This document shows, in pieces, positions 15,654-23,216 of a DNA stretch of 38,247 nt. The notes beneath the pieces are model-generated. The model made no database searches. It was not told the DNA's origin and worked only from the letters and a program-made list of their open reading frames with translations. The DNA lies in contig JAJZWK010000002.1 of NCBI GenBank assembly GCA_021846725.1, positions 1 through 38,247 of the forward strand, written 5' to 3'. The position numbers were made by a program, and so were the translations under genes. Every line of letters begins with the position of its first letter. Position 1 is the stretch's first letter. Source of the stretch: Actinomycetes bacterium. Lineage in GTDB: Bacteria > Actinomycetota > Acidimicrobiia > Acidimicrobiales > JAMCPL01.

Positions 15654-16265
15654 ATGGCAGGTTCTGATCCACTCGGGAAGAGGGCATTATTCTGGTTGGC
15701 ACCTTCGGAAGAGCAGTCGAAGGGGAGCAAGGTCAAGACAACCAAGCGTTCTGACCGTGCAATTGATGAGGGACGTAGAGCATTTTATTCAAAGAATGCC
15801 ATCCGACAGGACGACGGGACGGGTGGTTCGACGCGAGGAGTGCGTGGCAGGGTCAGGCGTGATGTTGGTGATCGTTACGTTAGTGGGCACAGTGGTGGTG
15901 ATGCCTCACTTACGTTAGCAGATACAGATGTTGTGTCCAGTAGTATGTCAAGTAGGCGTTCAGAGAACGATACTAATCCTAGGAAGAATGATGCTAATTC
16001 CAGGAATGGCAGTAGAGCAAAGAACGTTGACAGGACAAGAAGTGCCAGCAAAGCGGAGAATTGCCCATATGGCATTCTTTGTGTAGATATAACATGTGGA
16101 TCATGTAAAAGAACTACCACGGTAACCATACAGGAGTTCCTGATGATGCATTGGCCGATATGGGTATGGTTGCCCGGTAAGGGAAACACCCATCTGCTAA
16201 CATGCCCAATGTGTCGAAAACGTACGTGGTTGTCTGTATCGTGGCCGTCGAGCAGTCGGGCATAA
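15654..16265 (+). CDS. Conserved actinobacterial protein with C-terminal zinc ribbon
   Basis: I cannot assign a function. The 203 residues divide into a short N-terminus with two similar motifs (GKRALFWLAP and GRRAFYSKNA), a long polar, Arg/Ser/Asn-rich and probably disordered centre (about 50-135), and a compact C-terminal domain. In that domain Cys148-x2-Cys151 and Cys184-x2-Cys187 frame a segment with HWPIWVWLPG, which is the layout of a zinc ribbon. The gene starts 6 nt after parA, so the two products probably work together; it may be an adaptor for the orphan ParA. The last seven codons and stop are nearly duplicated immediately downstream. The ATG at 15654 has no strong SD, consistent with coupling to parA. 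Confidence 0.65.
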   Translation: MAGSDPLGKRALFWLAPSEEQSKGSKVKTTKRSDRAIDEGRRAFYSKNAIRQDDGTGGSTRGVRGRVRRDVGDRYVSGHSGGDASLTLADTDVVSSSMSSRRSENDTNPRKNDANSRNGSRAKNVDRTRSASKAENCPYGILCVDITCGSCKRTTTVTIQEFLMMHWPIWVWLPGKGNTHLLTCPMCRKRTWLSVSWPSSSRA

Positions 16266-16286
16266 CCGTCGAGCAGTCGGGGATGC
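16245..16286. repeat. 21-bp tandem repeat ending at a stop codon
   Basis: The unit starting CCGTCGAGCAGTCGGG occupies 16245-16265, ending exactly with the TAA stop of the zinc-ribbon gene, and is repeated at 16266-16286. The first 16 bases are identical and 18 of 21 match overall. Confidence 0.85.
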
Positions 16287-16376
16287 TATCAATAGATTGG
16301 TGGTGCTCACCGGTCGGTCGCGCCTTGAAACAACAGCCGAAAATAATCTCTGCCCGTATGGGAAGATCATGGTAGT

Positions 16377-16991
16377 GTGCTTACCCAGATAGCTCACGAT
16401 ATACTGTCAATTCATGGTCCTGTAGCTTACCTGATCATAGGGCTTTTGGTCTTTTCCGAGGATGCTATTATGGTGGGTTTCGTATTGCCCGGAGAGACTG
16501 CTGCAACGGTGGGCGGAGCACTGGCGGCACTTGGTCATTTGCAGTTGGTTCTTGTACTCGTAGTGGTGGCACTTGCAGCTGTGATCGGGGATTCCACTGG
16601 ATATGAATTGGGTAAGTTGGTCGGTCCATACATGCTTGAGCACAGGCCATTGAAGAATCGTCCTGGGGTCGAAAAAGCACGGCAACTGCTGGTTCACTAT
16701 GGTGGCGCAGCTGTATTCCTGGGGCGTTGGGTAGCCGTGGGGCGTGCTATCATCCCTGGATTGGCTGGTATGGCCGGTATGCGCTATCGTACTTTTTTGG
16801 TTTATAACGTATCAGGTGGAATACCCTGGAGCATCACTTATGTTATGATAGGATATATTGTAGGTACCTCCTTTGAGAAGGTGGCATCATATAGTGCATG
16901 GGCATCCGGAGGATTGGTGACTTTAATTGTGGTAGTCGCTGTGATTTGGCATCTCCGGCGCAGGCATCATGCCGAGGGGCTGGTCCAATAG
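16377..16991 (+). CDS. DedA-family membrane protein
   Basis: DedA proteins are integral membrane proteins; some members are lipid scramblases or transporters for undecaprenyl phosphate or phosphatidylethanolamine. The 204-residue protein has hydrophobic segments near 16-36, 48-71, 137-162 and 175-192. Diagnostic motifs are PGET at 38-41, GDSTGYELGK at 71-80 and the re-entrant loop FLGRWVAVGRAIIPGLAG at 114-131 with Arg117, Arg123 and Pro127. The start is GTG at 16377; GGGAAG lies upstream at a somewhat long spacing. The last 25 bp overlap the end of the convergent gntR-type gene. The exact substrate is not visible; a role in envelope lipid recycling is plausible. Confidence 0.88.
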   Translation: MLTQIAHDILSIHGPVAYLIIGLLVFSEDAIMVGFVLPGETAATVGGALAALGHLQLVLVLVVVALAAVIGDSTGYELGKLVGPYMLEHRPLKNRPGVEKARQLLVHYGGAAVFLGRWVAVGRAIIPGLAGMAGMRYRTFLVYNVSGGIPWSITYVMIGYIVGTSFEKVASYSAWASGGLVTLIVVVAVIWHLRRRHHAEGLVQ

Positions 16992-17635
16992 CCGGTTGAG
17001 GAGAAATAATCTATGAGGAGTTCTCCTGCCTCAAAGACGTGTGACTTGGCTGCTTCTCTTGCTTTGTTGGGATCATGTAGACGGAAGGCTTCTATTATAT
17101 CTATATGTCCCTGTTCGGATAGTGAAGACCATCCCTTGACCAGCGCATAGAAACCGTCCGGAATATAGCGTAGGCTTGACAGTAGCATCATGAGGAGCTT
17201 TGGTGATTCAGCTGCCTTATTTATAGTGGCATGGAATTGCCAGTTTGCTTTTTCCATGCCGATAGTATCGTTGACTTGACGACATTCGAGAAATAGTGAT
17301 TCCTGCTTTTCCAAGACATCCAAGATAGAATTATCTGCAATCTCGCAAGCTCGTGCGGTGAGTTCACCGGCCAGAGTTGCATGTATCCAGTAAATGTCAC
17401 GTATATCGTTACGGGTAATCGGAAGTAACTTGAATGATCGGTTTGGTTGTATCTGTACAAATCCTTCTGCTGCCAATCTGAGTAGAGATTCGCGTACTGG
17501 TGTAGTGCTGACTTGTAGCAGCTTGGCCAGTTCGTCCTGCGTAGTACGTTCCGAACGCAACTCTCCGGTCAGTATCATAGTTCTGAGTATATCGGTGACC
17601 TCATCGGCCAGTTTTCTGTATTGCATTGGTTTCAT
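16967..17635 (-). CDS. GntR-family regulator, FCD subfamily
   Basis: This transcriptional regulator has 222 residues. The N-terminal winged helix-turn-helix covers about 8-72 (TTQDELAKLLQVSTTPVRES is the recognition region, then LAAEGFVQIQPNRSF as the wing). The C-terminal all-helical FCD domain has the ligand- and metal-site pattern spread over ANWQFHATINKAA, EQGHIDIIEAF and AAKSHVFEAG. FCD regulators usually bind organic acids, CoA-linked or related metabolites and control the neighbouring operon. It starts 6 nt after the acyl-CoA mutase gene on the same strand, so the two form an operon. A perfect 18-bp palindrome at the mutase promoter (19249-19266) is the natural candidate operator, which would make the operon autoregulated. 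Its 3' end overlaps dedA by 25 bp. Confidence 0.9.
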   Translation of the reverse strand: MKPMQYRKLADEVTDILRTMILTGELRSERTTQDELAKLLQVSTTPVRESLLRLAAEGFVQIQPNRSFKLLPITRNDIRDIYWIHATLAGELTARACEIADNSILDVLEKQESLFLECRQVNDTIGMEKANWQFHATINKAAESPKLLMMLLSSLRYIPDGFYALVKGWSSLSEQGHIDIIEAFRLHDPNKAREAAKSHVFEAGELLIDYFSSTGYWTSPSA

Positions 17636-17641
17636 ATTTTC

Positions 17642-19246
17642 TCAGAATACCACGGGTTGACTGTATTCACCCCAGATTTCCTTGAGAACAGAGGTGATCT
17701 CTCCGACGGTGCAATATTCCCTGGCACATTCCAGTAGTAAAGGCATAAGATTTGTGTCTTGTTCGGTAGCTGCTTTGGCTAGTCTATCTAGACATTGGCG
17801 AACCTTTGTATTGTTACGGCTAGATTTGATATCAGCTAGTCGTTCCAGCTGCATCGATGTTTTCTTCTCATCCATGGCATATCCGTGTATATCCGGTGAA
17901 GGATCGTCGGTTACAAACATGTTTACTCCGACCACCTGGCGCTCTCCCGTCTCGAGCTGCTGCTGAAAACGGTACGCTTCATATGATATCAACTGTTGCA
18001 CGTATCCTTCTTCGACTGCTTTTATCATGCCGCCGTACCTCTCTATGCCGTCCATTACCTCTACAATTTTCTCTTCCATGGCATCTGTCAACTCTTCGAT
18101 GAAGTAAGAGCCACCAAGAGGGTCTACCACTTTTGCAACTCCGGTTTCATATGCGAGTATCTGTTGTGTCCGGAGAGCCAATGTGGTACTTTCCTGGGTA
18201 GGCAGTGCAAATGGCTCATCCCATGCGGCGGTGAAGATGGATTGCACGCCACCGAGTACGGAGGCCATATTTTCGTAGGCTACCCTTATAAGGTTGTTCA
18301 TTGGTTGGCGCGAATAGAGCGATGCTCCTCCACACACGCATCCTGCGCGCAGCATACATGACTTATCGTTTGTGGCGCCAAACCGTTCACGTGCAATTCT
18401 GGCCCATATTCGTCGTCCCGCTCGATACTTTGCAATCTCTTCGAAGAAGTCTCCGTGAGTATAGAAGAAGAAGGATAGCTGGGGCGCAAAATCGTCTATC
18501 TTAAGATGTCCCCGGGAGATCAGCTCTTCACAGTATGTGATTGCATCTGAAAGTGTGAAAGCCATTTCCTGAATAGCATTTGCACCAGCATCTCTGAAAT
18601 GAGCTCCTGCAACTGATATGGCATTGAATAGCGGTAAATTGGTTGCGCAGTATTCTATGGTATCGCCGGTAAGCCTGATACTTGGTCTGGGTGGCCATAT
18701 CCAGGTTCCCCTTGATGCGTATTCCTTTAATATATCGTTCTGTATGGTACCCCGTAAGCGGCTGATTTCTACCCCCTGTCTTTCTGCTGTAACGATATAG
18801 AATGCCAATATGATCGCAGCCGTACCGTTTATGGTGAAGCTAACGCTTACCTTATCCAATGGTATACCGTTGAACAGTATTTCCATATCCTTGATCGAGT
18901 CAATTGCTACACCGACGCGACCGACTTCTCCTTCAGCTTCTATATCATTGGAGTCGTAACCGCATTGAGTGGGAAGATCAAGCGCAACAGATAGACCAGT
19001 AGCTCCCTGGCTGAGTAGATACTTGTATCGTTCGTTCGACTCTTCAGCAGTTCCAAATCCGGAGTATTGCCTGAATGTCCAGAGGCGCTCCCTGTATCCG
19101 GTGGCGAAGTTGCCACGTGTATAGGGAAACTGACCTGGGTTGCTGAGTTTTGAGTCGTAATCAAAGTGTACTTCGGGAGTATAGAAAGGTGCTAACGGTA
19201 TACCTGATGGTGTCATGTATCTGTTCTCGTTGCCGGGTAAATCCAC
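17642..19246 (-). CDS. Methylmalonyl-CoA mutase family, large (catalytic) subunit
   Basis: This adenosylcobalamin-dependent mutase subunit rearranges the carbon skeleton of an acyl-CoA. The 534 residues cover the substrate-binding barrel only, from RLWTFRQYSGFGTAEESN through GLSVALDLPTQCGYDSND, FTINGTAAIILAFYI and GTIQNDILKEY. The separate cobalamin-binding domain (DxHxxG) is missing, so a small partner subunit must exist outside the window. Tyr61 (RQYSGF) and Arg179 (ASRGTWIWPP) align with the methylmalonyl-CoA-specific Tyr and Arg; isobutyryl-CoA mutases have Phe and Gln there. Methylmalonyl-CoA/succinyl-CoA is thus the favoured substrate. The start is GTG at 19246, just after a palindrome and with no SD; ATG at 19216 is an alternative. 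The next gene on the same strand is the GntR/FCD regulator. Confidence 0.88.
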   Translation of the reverse strand: MDLPGNENRYMTPSGIPLAPFYTPEVHFDYDSKLSNPGQFPYTRGNFATGYRERLWTFRQYSGFGTAEESNERYKYLLSQGATGLSVALDLPTQCGYDSNDIEAEGEVGRVGVAIDSIKDMEILFNGIPLDKVSVSFTINGTAAIILAFYIVTAERQGVEISRLRGTIQNDILKEYASRGTWIWPPRPSIRLTGDTIEYCATNLPLFNAISVAGAHFRDAGANAIQEMAFTLSDAITYCEELISRGHLKIDDFAPQLSFFFYTHGDFFEEIAKYRAGRRIWARIARERFGATNDKSCMLRAGCVCGGASLYSRQPMNNLIRVAYENMASVLGGVQSIFTAAWDEPFALPTQESTTLALRTQQILAYETGVAKVVDPLGGSYFIEELTDAMEEKIVEVMDGIERYGGMIKAVEEGYVQQLISYEAYRFQQQLETGERQVVGVNMFVTDDPSPDIHGYAMDEKKTSMQLERLADIKSSRNNTKVRQCLDRLAKAATEQDTNLMPLLLECAREYCTVGEITSVLKEIWGEYSQPVVF

Positions 19247-19248
19247 AG

Positions 19249-19266
19249 ATATATGATATCATATAT
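19249..19266. promoter_or_regulatory. 18-bp perfect palindrome at the mutase promoter
   Basis: ATATATGATATCATATAT is a perfect inverted repeat centred 11.5 nt upstream of the mutase GTG (19246). On the minus strand it includes TATCAT, a TANNNT -10 ending 6 nt before the GTG. A repressor bound here would cover the promoter. The GntR/FCD regulator encoded in the same operon is the obvious candidate binder. Confidence 0.6.
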
Positions 19267-19342
19267 TTTATTGGTAATGAAATGATCACCATAGCTACAA
19301 CTGGGACTTATGTTTGCCGGTGGTTGGATTTGGGGGAGGTCG

Positions 19343-20176
19343 TTAATCCTCTACTGCAGTAGCTGGTATGCCGTCGAGCGATGTAGGTGCAACACGAGCA
19401 GGAGCCAATTCGTATGCTTCCTGTGCAGTCATCTTTGACTTTCGCCTTATTTTCCGCCCAAGCCATGCTATGGGATCGTATGAGGCGTCAACGACTCTTT
19501 CCTTGAGCGGTATGATTGCGTTGTCTGTAATTTTGATATGCTCCGGGCAGACTTCAGTGCAGCATTTTGTTATATTGCAGAATCCCAGACCCAGGTACTC
19601 GCGCATAAGCGCTCTACGATCTACAGTGTCCAGAGGGTGCATCTCCAGAGAAGCCAATTTTACGAAGAACCTTGGCCCAGCATAATACAGCTTGTTCACT
19701 TCGTGGTCGCGTATTACATGGCATACATCCTGACATAGGAAGCACTCTATGCATTTGTGAAACTCCTGTGCCCTGTCTATATCGACTTGTTGCATCCTGT
19801 AGGTTCCGTCCGGTTGAGGTTTGCCGGGAGTAAAAGGCGGGATCTGTCTGGCCATGACATAGTTGAACGAAACATCTGTCACTAGATCCTTTATTATAGG
19901 GAATGTTTTCATCGGGGTAATCGTTATTGTATCGTTTGGTAATGTATCCATTCTTGTCATGCACATCAGGCTGGGTTTACCGTCTATTTCTGCTGAACAG
20001 GAGCCGCACTTACCGGCCTTGCAATTCCACCGGCAGGCCAGGTCGGGGGCGAGGGTGGCCTGTATGCGATGGACTACGTCGAGAACCACCTCCCCCTCCA
20101 CTCTTTCCAACTTGTACTGCTCAAAGTTACCGCCATTGGAATCGCCTCTCCAGATGTTCATGGTTACTTCGGTCAT
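19343..20176 (-). CDS. sdhB: Succinate dehydrogenase iron-sulfur subunit
   Basis: SdhB passes electrons from the flavoprotein to quinone. The 277-residue protein has the [2Fe-2S] ferredoxin domain with Cys52, Cys57, Cys60 and Cys72 (CRWNCKAGKCGSC). The C-terminal domain has HKCIECFLCQDVC for the [4Fe-4S] cluster and FCNITKCCTEVCPEHI for the [3Fe-4S] cluster. The extended C-terminal tail and the gene order sdhC-sdhA-sdhB match mycobacterial Sdh1 (Rv0249c-Rv0247c). The ATG at 20176 has AAAGGA upstream. It lies 188 bp after sdhA, a gap filled by short repeats, but is still probably part of the same operon. Confidence 0.95.
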   Translation of the reverse strand: MTEVTMNIWRGDSNGGNFEQYKLERVEGEVVLDVVHRIQATLAPDLACRWNCKAGKCGSCSAEIDGKPSLMCMTRMDTLPNDTITITPMKTFPIIKDLVTDVSFNYVMARQIPPFTPGKPQPDGTYRMQQVDIDRAQEFHKCIECFLCQDVCHVIRDHEVNKLYYAGPRFFVKLASLEMHPLDTVDRRALMREYLGLGFCNITKCCTEVCPEHIKITDNAIIPLKERVVDASYDPIAWLGRKIRRKSKMTAQEAYELAPARVAPTSLDGIPATAVED

Positions 20177-20317
20177 CTATTCATATCCTTTCTCAAGTTG
20201 TATTCAACTATCATTCTTATCGGTGTTTCCGTTCTGCCTACGATTATCAGTGCTTCTGTTTACCAGGGCATGCCCTATTAAGTGCTCATACTTTTCAGTT
20301 GTCTGCTCCTGCTTGCC

Positions 20318-20376
20318 CAGTGCTCATCCTGCCCTGTTCGACCCTGCTCAGTAATCGACCCTGCTCAGTGCTCATC
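20318..20376. repeat. Nested direct repeats at the sdhA 3' end
   Basis: TCGACCCTGCTCAGT occurs at 20338-20352 and 20355-20369 (period 17), the second copy containing the sdhA stop codon (20365-20367, minus strand). CAGTGCTCATC, which covers the last SdhA codons and the stop, also occurs twice, at 20366-20376 and 20318-20328. Confidence 0.8.
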
Positions 20377-22176
20377 TTCGAAGAGAGCCTTTAGTTCATC
20401 TGGCATTTTCAGTAATGGCTCTGGCTGTATAGAGTGTTCTCCGTCACGTTTTCGCTGTACGAAGTTTACCTTTCCAAGCTCAGGGTCAGGCTGGGGATAA
20501 TCGTCTCTAGTGTGACCGCCTCTCGATTCCTTTCTCTCAAGGGCACCTCTAGTTACCATCTCTGACAATGAGAGCATTGACGGAAGGTCTGTCGCGAGAT
20601 TCCAGGACGGATTGTACTGCTTGCCACCGTTGACCGATACTCTGCCGAGCCGATCCTTCAGCTCTGATATCTTTTCCAGAGCTTGGCGCAACTCGGCTTC
20701 TGTACGAATAATGCCTACAAGCCTTTGCATGCAATCTTGTAGGTCGGCTTGGAGAGTATAGGGGCTTTCACCGTTTTCGTCATTGAATGGACGCATAGCT
20801 TCGTTCGCCGCTTCCAGCGCTTGCCCCATTTCCGGTTCAGGTGTACCAGAGAACCCTTCAGCATGGTCTGCGGCTCCTATACCTGCTCTACGTCCGAATA
20901 CTACTAGATCTGAGAGGGAGTTACCACCGAGCCTGTTTGCTCCGTGCATTCCACCGGCAACTTCTCCTGCTGCAAATAGGCCAGGAACAGTTGCGGCTTC
21001 AGTTTCAGCATCTACCCTTACCCCGCCCATCATGTAATGACATGTAGGACCAACCTCCATTGGTTGTCTGGTAATGTCTACTCCTGCAAGTTCGAGAAAT
21101 TGAGTATACATGGACGGTAGCTTTCTTTTTATCTCATCGGGAGTCAGTCGTGTAGCAATATCTAGGAATACTCCTCCGTGTGGGCTTCCCCTACCAGCTT
21201 TTACCTCTGAGTTTATTGCTCTGGCTACTTCATCTCGTGGTAATAGGTCAGGTGTACGACGGGCAGATGAATGGTCGGCATACCATCTGTCAGCTTCTTC
21301 CTCGGTATCGGCAGTTTCTGCCCTAAACATATCCGGTATGTAATTGAACATGAAACGTTCATTATTTGAGTTACGCAATACACCGCCGTCGCCACGAACC
21401 CCTTCTGTCACGAGCAGACCTCTTACAGAGAGCGGCCATACCATTCCTGTGGGATGAAACTGTACGCATTCCATGTCTATCATGTCTGCTCCTACCTGAA
21501 ACGCCAGGGCATGACCGTCTCCAGTCGACTCCCATGAGTTGGAGGTGTATTTCCAAGATTTTCCGATGCCACCTGTTGCAAGTATCACTGCTTTGGCTTT
21601 GAACAGTATTAGATCTCCTGATGGTCTCCAGTATCCTATTGCTCCGCAGACGTTTCCACTTGAGTCGGTGAGCAGGCGCAGGATTTTACATTCCATGAAT
21701 ACCTCTATGCCCATGCTTATAGCCTTGTACTGTAGTGTGCGGATCATTTCTAGACCTGTCCTGTCACCTACATGAGCCAATCGTGCATACTTATGACCAC
21801 CGAAATCACGCTGGTGTATGCGCCCGTCTTCTGTACGGTCAAACAATGCTCCCCATGCCTCCAATTCGAGTACGCGATCAGGCGCTTCTTGAGCGTGCAG
21901 TTGTGCCATGCGCCAATTGTTCAACATCTTGCCACCTCGCATAGTGTCTCTGAAGTGGACTTTCCATCCATCTTCCGGATACACATTGCCGAGTGATGCA
22001 GCGATTCCTCCTTCAGCCATTACCGTATGGGCCTTACCGAATAGAGATTTACATACGACAGCGGTCGACAATCCTCTTGATCTGGTCTCTATCGCTGCCC
22101 TGAGGCCTGCTCCACCAGCACCAATAATAAGAATGTCGAATGATTGGCTGGTAATATCACTTGCTACTATATTCAT
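20365..22176 (-). CDS. sdhA: Succinate dehydrogenase flavoprotein subunit
   Basis: SdhA oxidises succinate to fumarate. The 603-residue protein has the FAD-binding dinucleotide fold IIGAGGAGLRAAIE (about 17-30) and the flavin-linking histidine, His50 in FGKAHTVMAEGG. The substrate site includes QFHPTGM, EGVRGDGGVLRN with the catalytic Arg, HYMMGGV and HGANRLGGNSLSDLVVFG. The C-terminal helical and cap regions end with QPDPELGKVNFVQRKRDGEHS. Length and gene order match actinobacterial Sdh1. The ATG at 22176 follows sdhC by 15 nt. The tail is duplicated at DNA level just downstream (see the repeat at 20318-20376). It acts on the cytoplasmic face of the membrane in complex with SdhB and the membrane anchor. 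Confidence 0.96.
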   Translation of the reverse strand: MNIVASDITSQSFDILIIGAGGAGLRAAIETRSRGLSTAVVCKSLFGKAHTVMAEGGIAASLGNVYPEDGWKVHFRDTMRGGKMLNNWRMAQLHAQEAPDRVLELEAWGALFDRTEDGRIHQRDFGGHKYARLAHVGDRTGLEMIRTLQYKAISMGIEVFMECKILRLLTDSSGNVCGAIGYWRPSGDLILFKAKAVILATGGIGKSWKYTSNSWESTGDGHALAFQVGADMIDMECVQFHPTGMVWPLSVRGLLVTEGVRGDGGVLRNSNNERFMFNYIPDMFRAETADTEEEADRWYADHSSARRTPDLLPRDEVARAINSEVKAGRGSPHGGVFLDIATRLTPDEIKRKLPSMYTQFLELAGVDITRQPMEVGPTCHYMMGGVRVDAETEAATVPGLFAAGEVAGGMHGANRLGGNSLSDLVVFGRRAGIGAADHAEGFSGTPEPEMGQALEAANEAMRPFNDENGESPYTLQADLQDCMQRLVGIIRTEAELRQALEKISELKDRLGRVSVNGGKQYNPSWNLATDLPSMLSLSEMVTRGALERKESRGGHTRDDYPQPDPELGKVNFVQRKRDGEHSIQPEPLLKMPDELKALFEDEH

Positions 22177-22191
22177 TAGCGTAAATCCCTT

Positions 22192-23037
22192 CTAAAATAT
22201 TTTGTAATCGTGGATGATGCCGCTGGCAACCAGCCGTACGTATAAATCGCTCAAAGCCACGAATATCAAACTAACCCATGCCAGTTGCATATGCCTTTCG
22301 TTCAGCGGAGTGATCATCTTCCATAGCCGATAACGTATTCGATGCTTCGAGAATTCGTTTATTTGCCCTCCACAAATATGGCGACAGGCGTGGCAAGATA
22401 CCGAATAGATCCACAGCAAGGCAGCATTGACGCAGAGTACAAGCGTTCCTACGCTAAATCCTATGCCTTGCCCCGGAAAGTCGAAGGCCAATATGGCGTC
22501 CATAGTGAGTACAACGTTGAATAGCAGGGCGAGATATAGAAAGTATCGGTGTACGTTGTGTAGTATCAGAGGGAATCGTGTTTCTCCTGTGTAGTTCTTA
22601 TGTCCGTCCGCAACTCCACATGCAGGAGGTGATTGCCAGAAGGAGCGGTAGTAGGCTTTCCTGTAATAGTAACAAGTCAATCGGAATCCAAGCGGTACTA
22701 TCAATATGAGTAGAGCAGGAGAGAAATTCCAGAAAGATGCCCATATTCCCAGTGGATGGCTACCGGCAACTCGCTGGCAACTCTCTGCGATGCAGGGGGA
22801 GTAGAACGGTGATATTAGATTACGATGCATTTTTGCGCCAACGTAGTAGTCCTTACCTTGGAATGCAGCGAATGTGGCATACGCTACAAAGGAAGTGAGA
22901 ACTGTGACGGTTACTGCTGGACTGACCCACCACCTGTCTGTACGTAGGGTAGATTTATCAGTAGGGCCACCTCGCGCTTTTCCTATTTCTACTGGAACTA
23001 CCTGGGGAACTGTTCCTTGTTCTTGAGCTATGGTCAA
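22192..23037 (-). CDS. sdhC: Succinate dehydrogenase membrane anchor, Sdh1 type
   Basis: This subunit anchors SdhAB and carries electrons to quinone. The 281 residues include about five hydrophobic segments (near 40-60, 105-125, 165-190, 195-215 and 250-270), with histidines that could ligate haem, as in LHNVHRYFLYL and SCHACRHICGG. The single fused anchor of about 280 residues in front of sdhA-sdhB matches Rv0249c of mycobacterial Sdh1 and not the short SdhC/SdhD pair of proteobacteria. The start is TTG at 23037, with AAGGAGG 5 nt upstream, a strong ribosome site that fixes the start. The upstream region, shared with a divergent whiB gene, contains a long AT-rich palindrome at 23092-23115. 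Confidence 0.85.
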   Translation of the reverse strand: MTIAQEQGTVPQVVPVEIGKARGGPTDKSTLRTDRWWVSPAVTVTVLTSFVAYATFAAFQGKDYYVGAKMHRNLISPFYSPCIAESCQRVAGSHPLGIWASFWNFSPALLILIVPLGFRLTCYYYRKAYYRSFWQSPPACGVADGHKNYTGETRFPLILHNVHRYFLYLALLFNVVLTMDAILAFDFPGQGIGFSVGTLVLCVNAALLWIYSVSCHACRHICGGQINEFSKHRIRYRLWKMITPLNERHMQLAWVSLIFVALSDLYVRLVASGIIHDYKIF

Positions 23038-23091
23038 TGTTACCTCCTTAACTGATATTGAAGTTAGTCCAAGGTGGTCTCCCTATGCAAG

Positions 23092-23115
23092 TTTTTATGT
23101 TTTATAACATAAAAA
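23092..23115. promoter_or_regulatory. AT-rich inverted repeat between sdhC and whiB
   Basis: TTTTTATGTT (23092-23101), a 4-nt spacer TTAT and AACATAAAAA (23106-23115) form a perfect 10-bp inverted repeat. It lies 55 nt upstream of sdhC and about 100 nt upstream of whiB, between divergent genes, where a terminator is not expected. It is therefore more likely an operator. Confidence 0.55.
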
Positions 23116-23169
23116 ACAATTTTCATAAATGGGTTGCATTTTTTGTTCAATAAGCGCATACTAACAAAA

Positions 23170-23193
23170 TTGTAATTACAAGCATGATATATT
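23170..23193 (+). promoter_or_regulatory. Palindrome and -10 box of whiB
   Basis: TTGTAATTACAA at 23170-23181 is a perfect 12-bp palindrome. It ends 6 bp before TATATT (23188-23193), a plausible -10, so a bound protein would cover the -35 zone. No consensus -35 is visible, which fits a promoter needing an activator. Confidence 0.5.
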
Positions 23194-23216
23194 GCTAGTG
23201 AAGGGAGGCAATACAA

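Noticed and set aside
19863..20394. Plus-strand frames of 155-163 codons across the sdhB start and the sdhA-sdhB gap
   Set aside because: Composition is that of the antisense of sdhB plus repeats; no recognisable domains or ribosome sites.
23092..23115. Bidirectional terminator between sdhC and whiB
   Set aside because: The flanking genes are divergent, so no transcript ends there; an operator is more likely.
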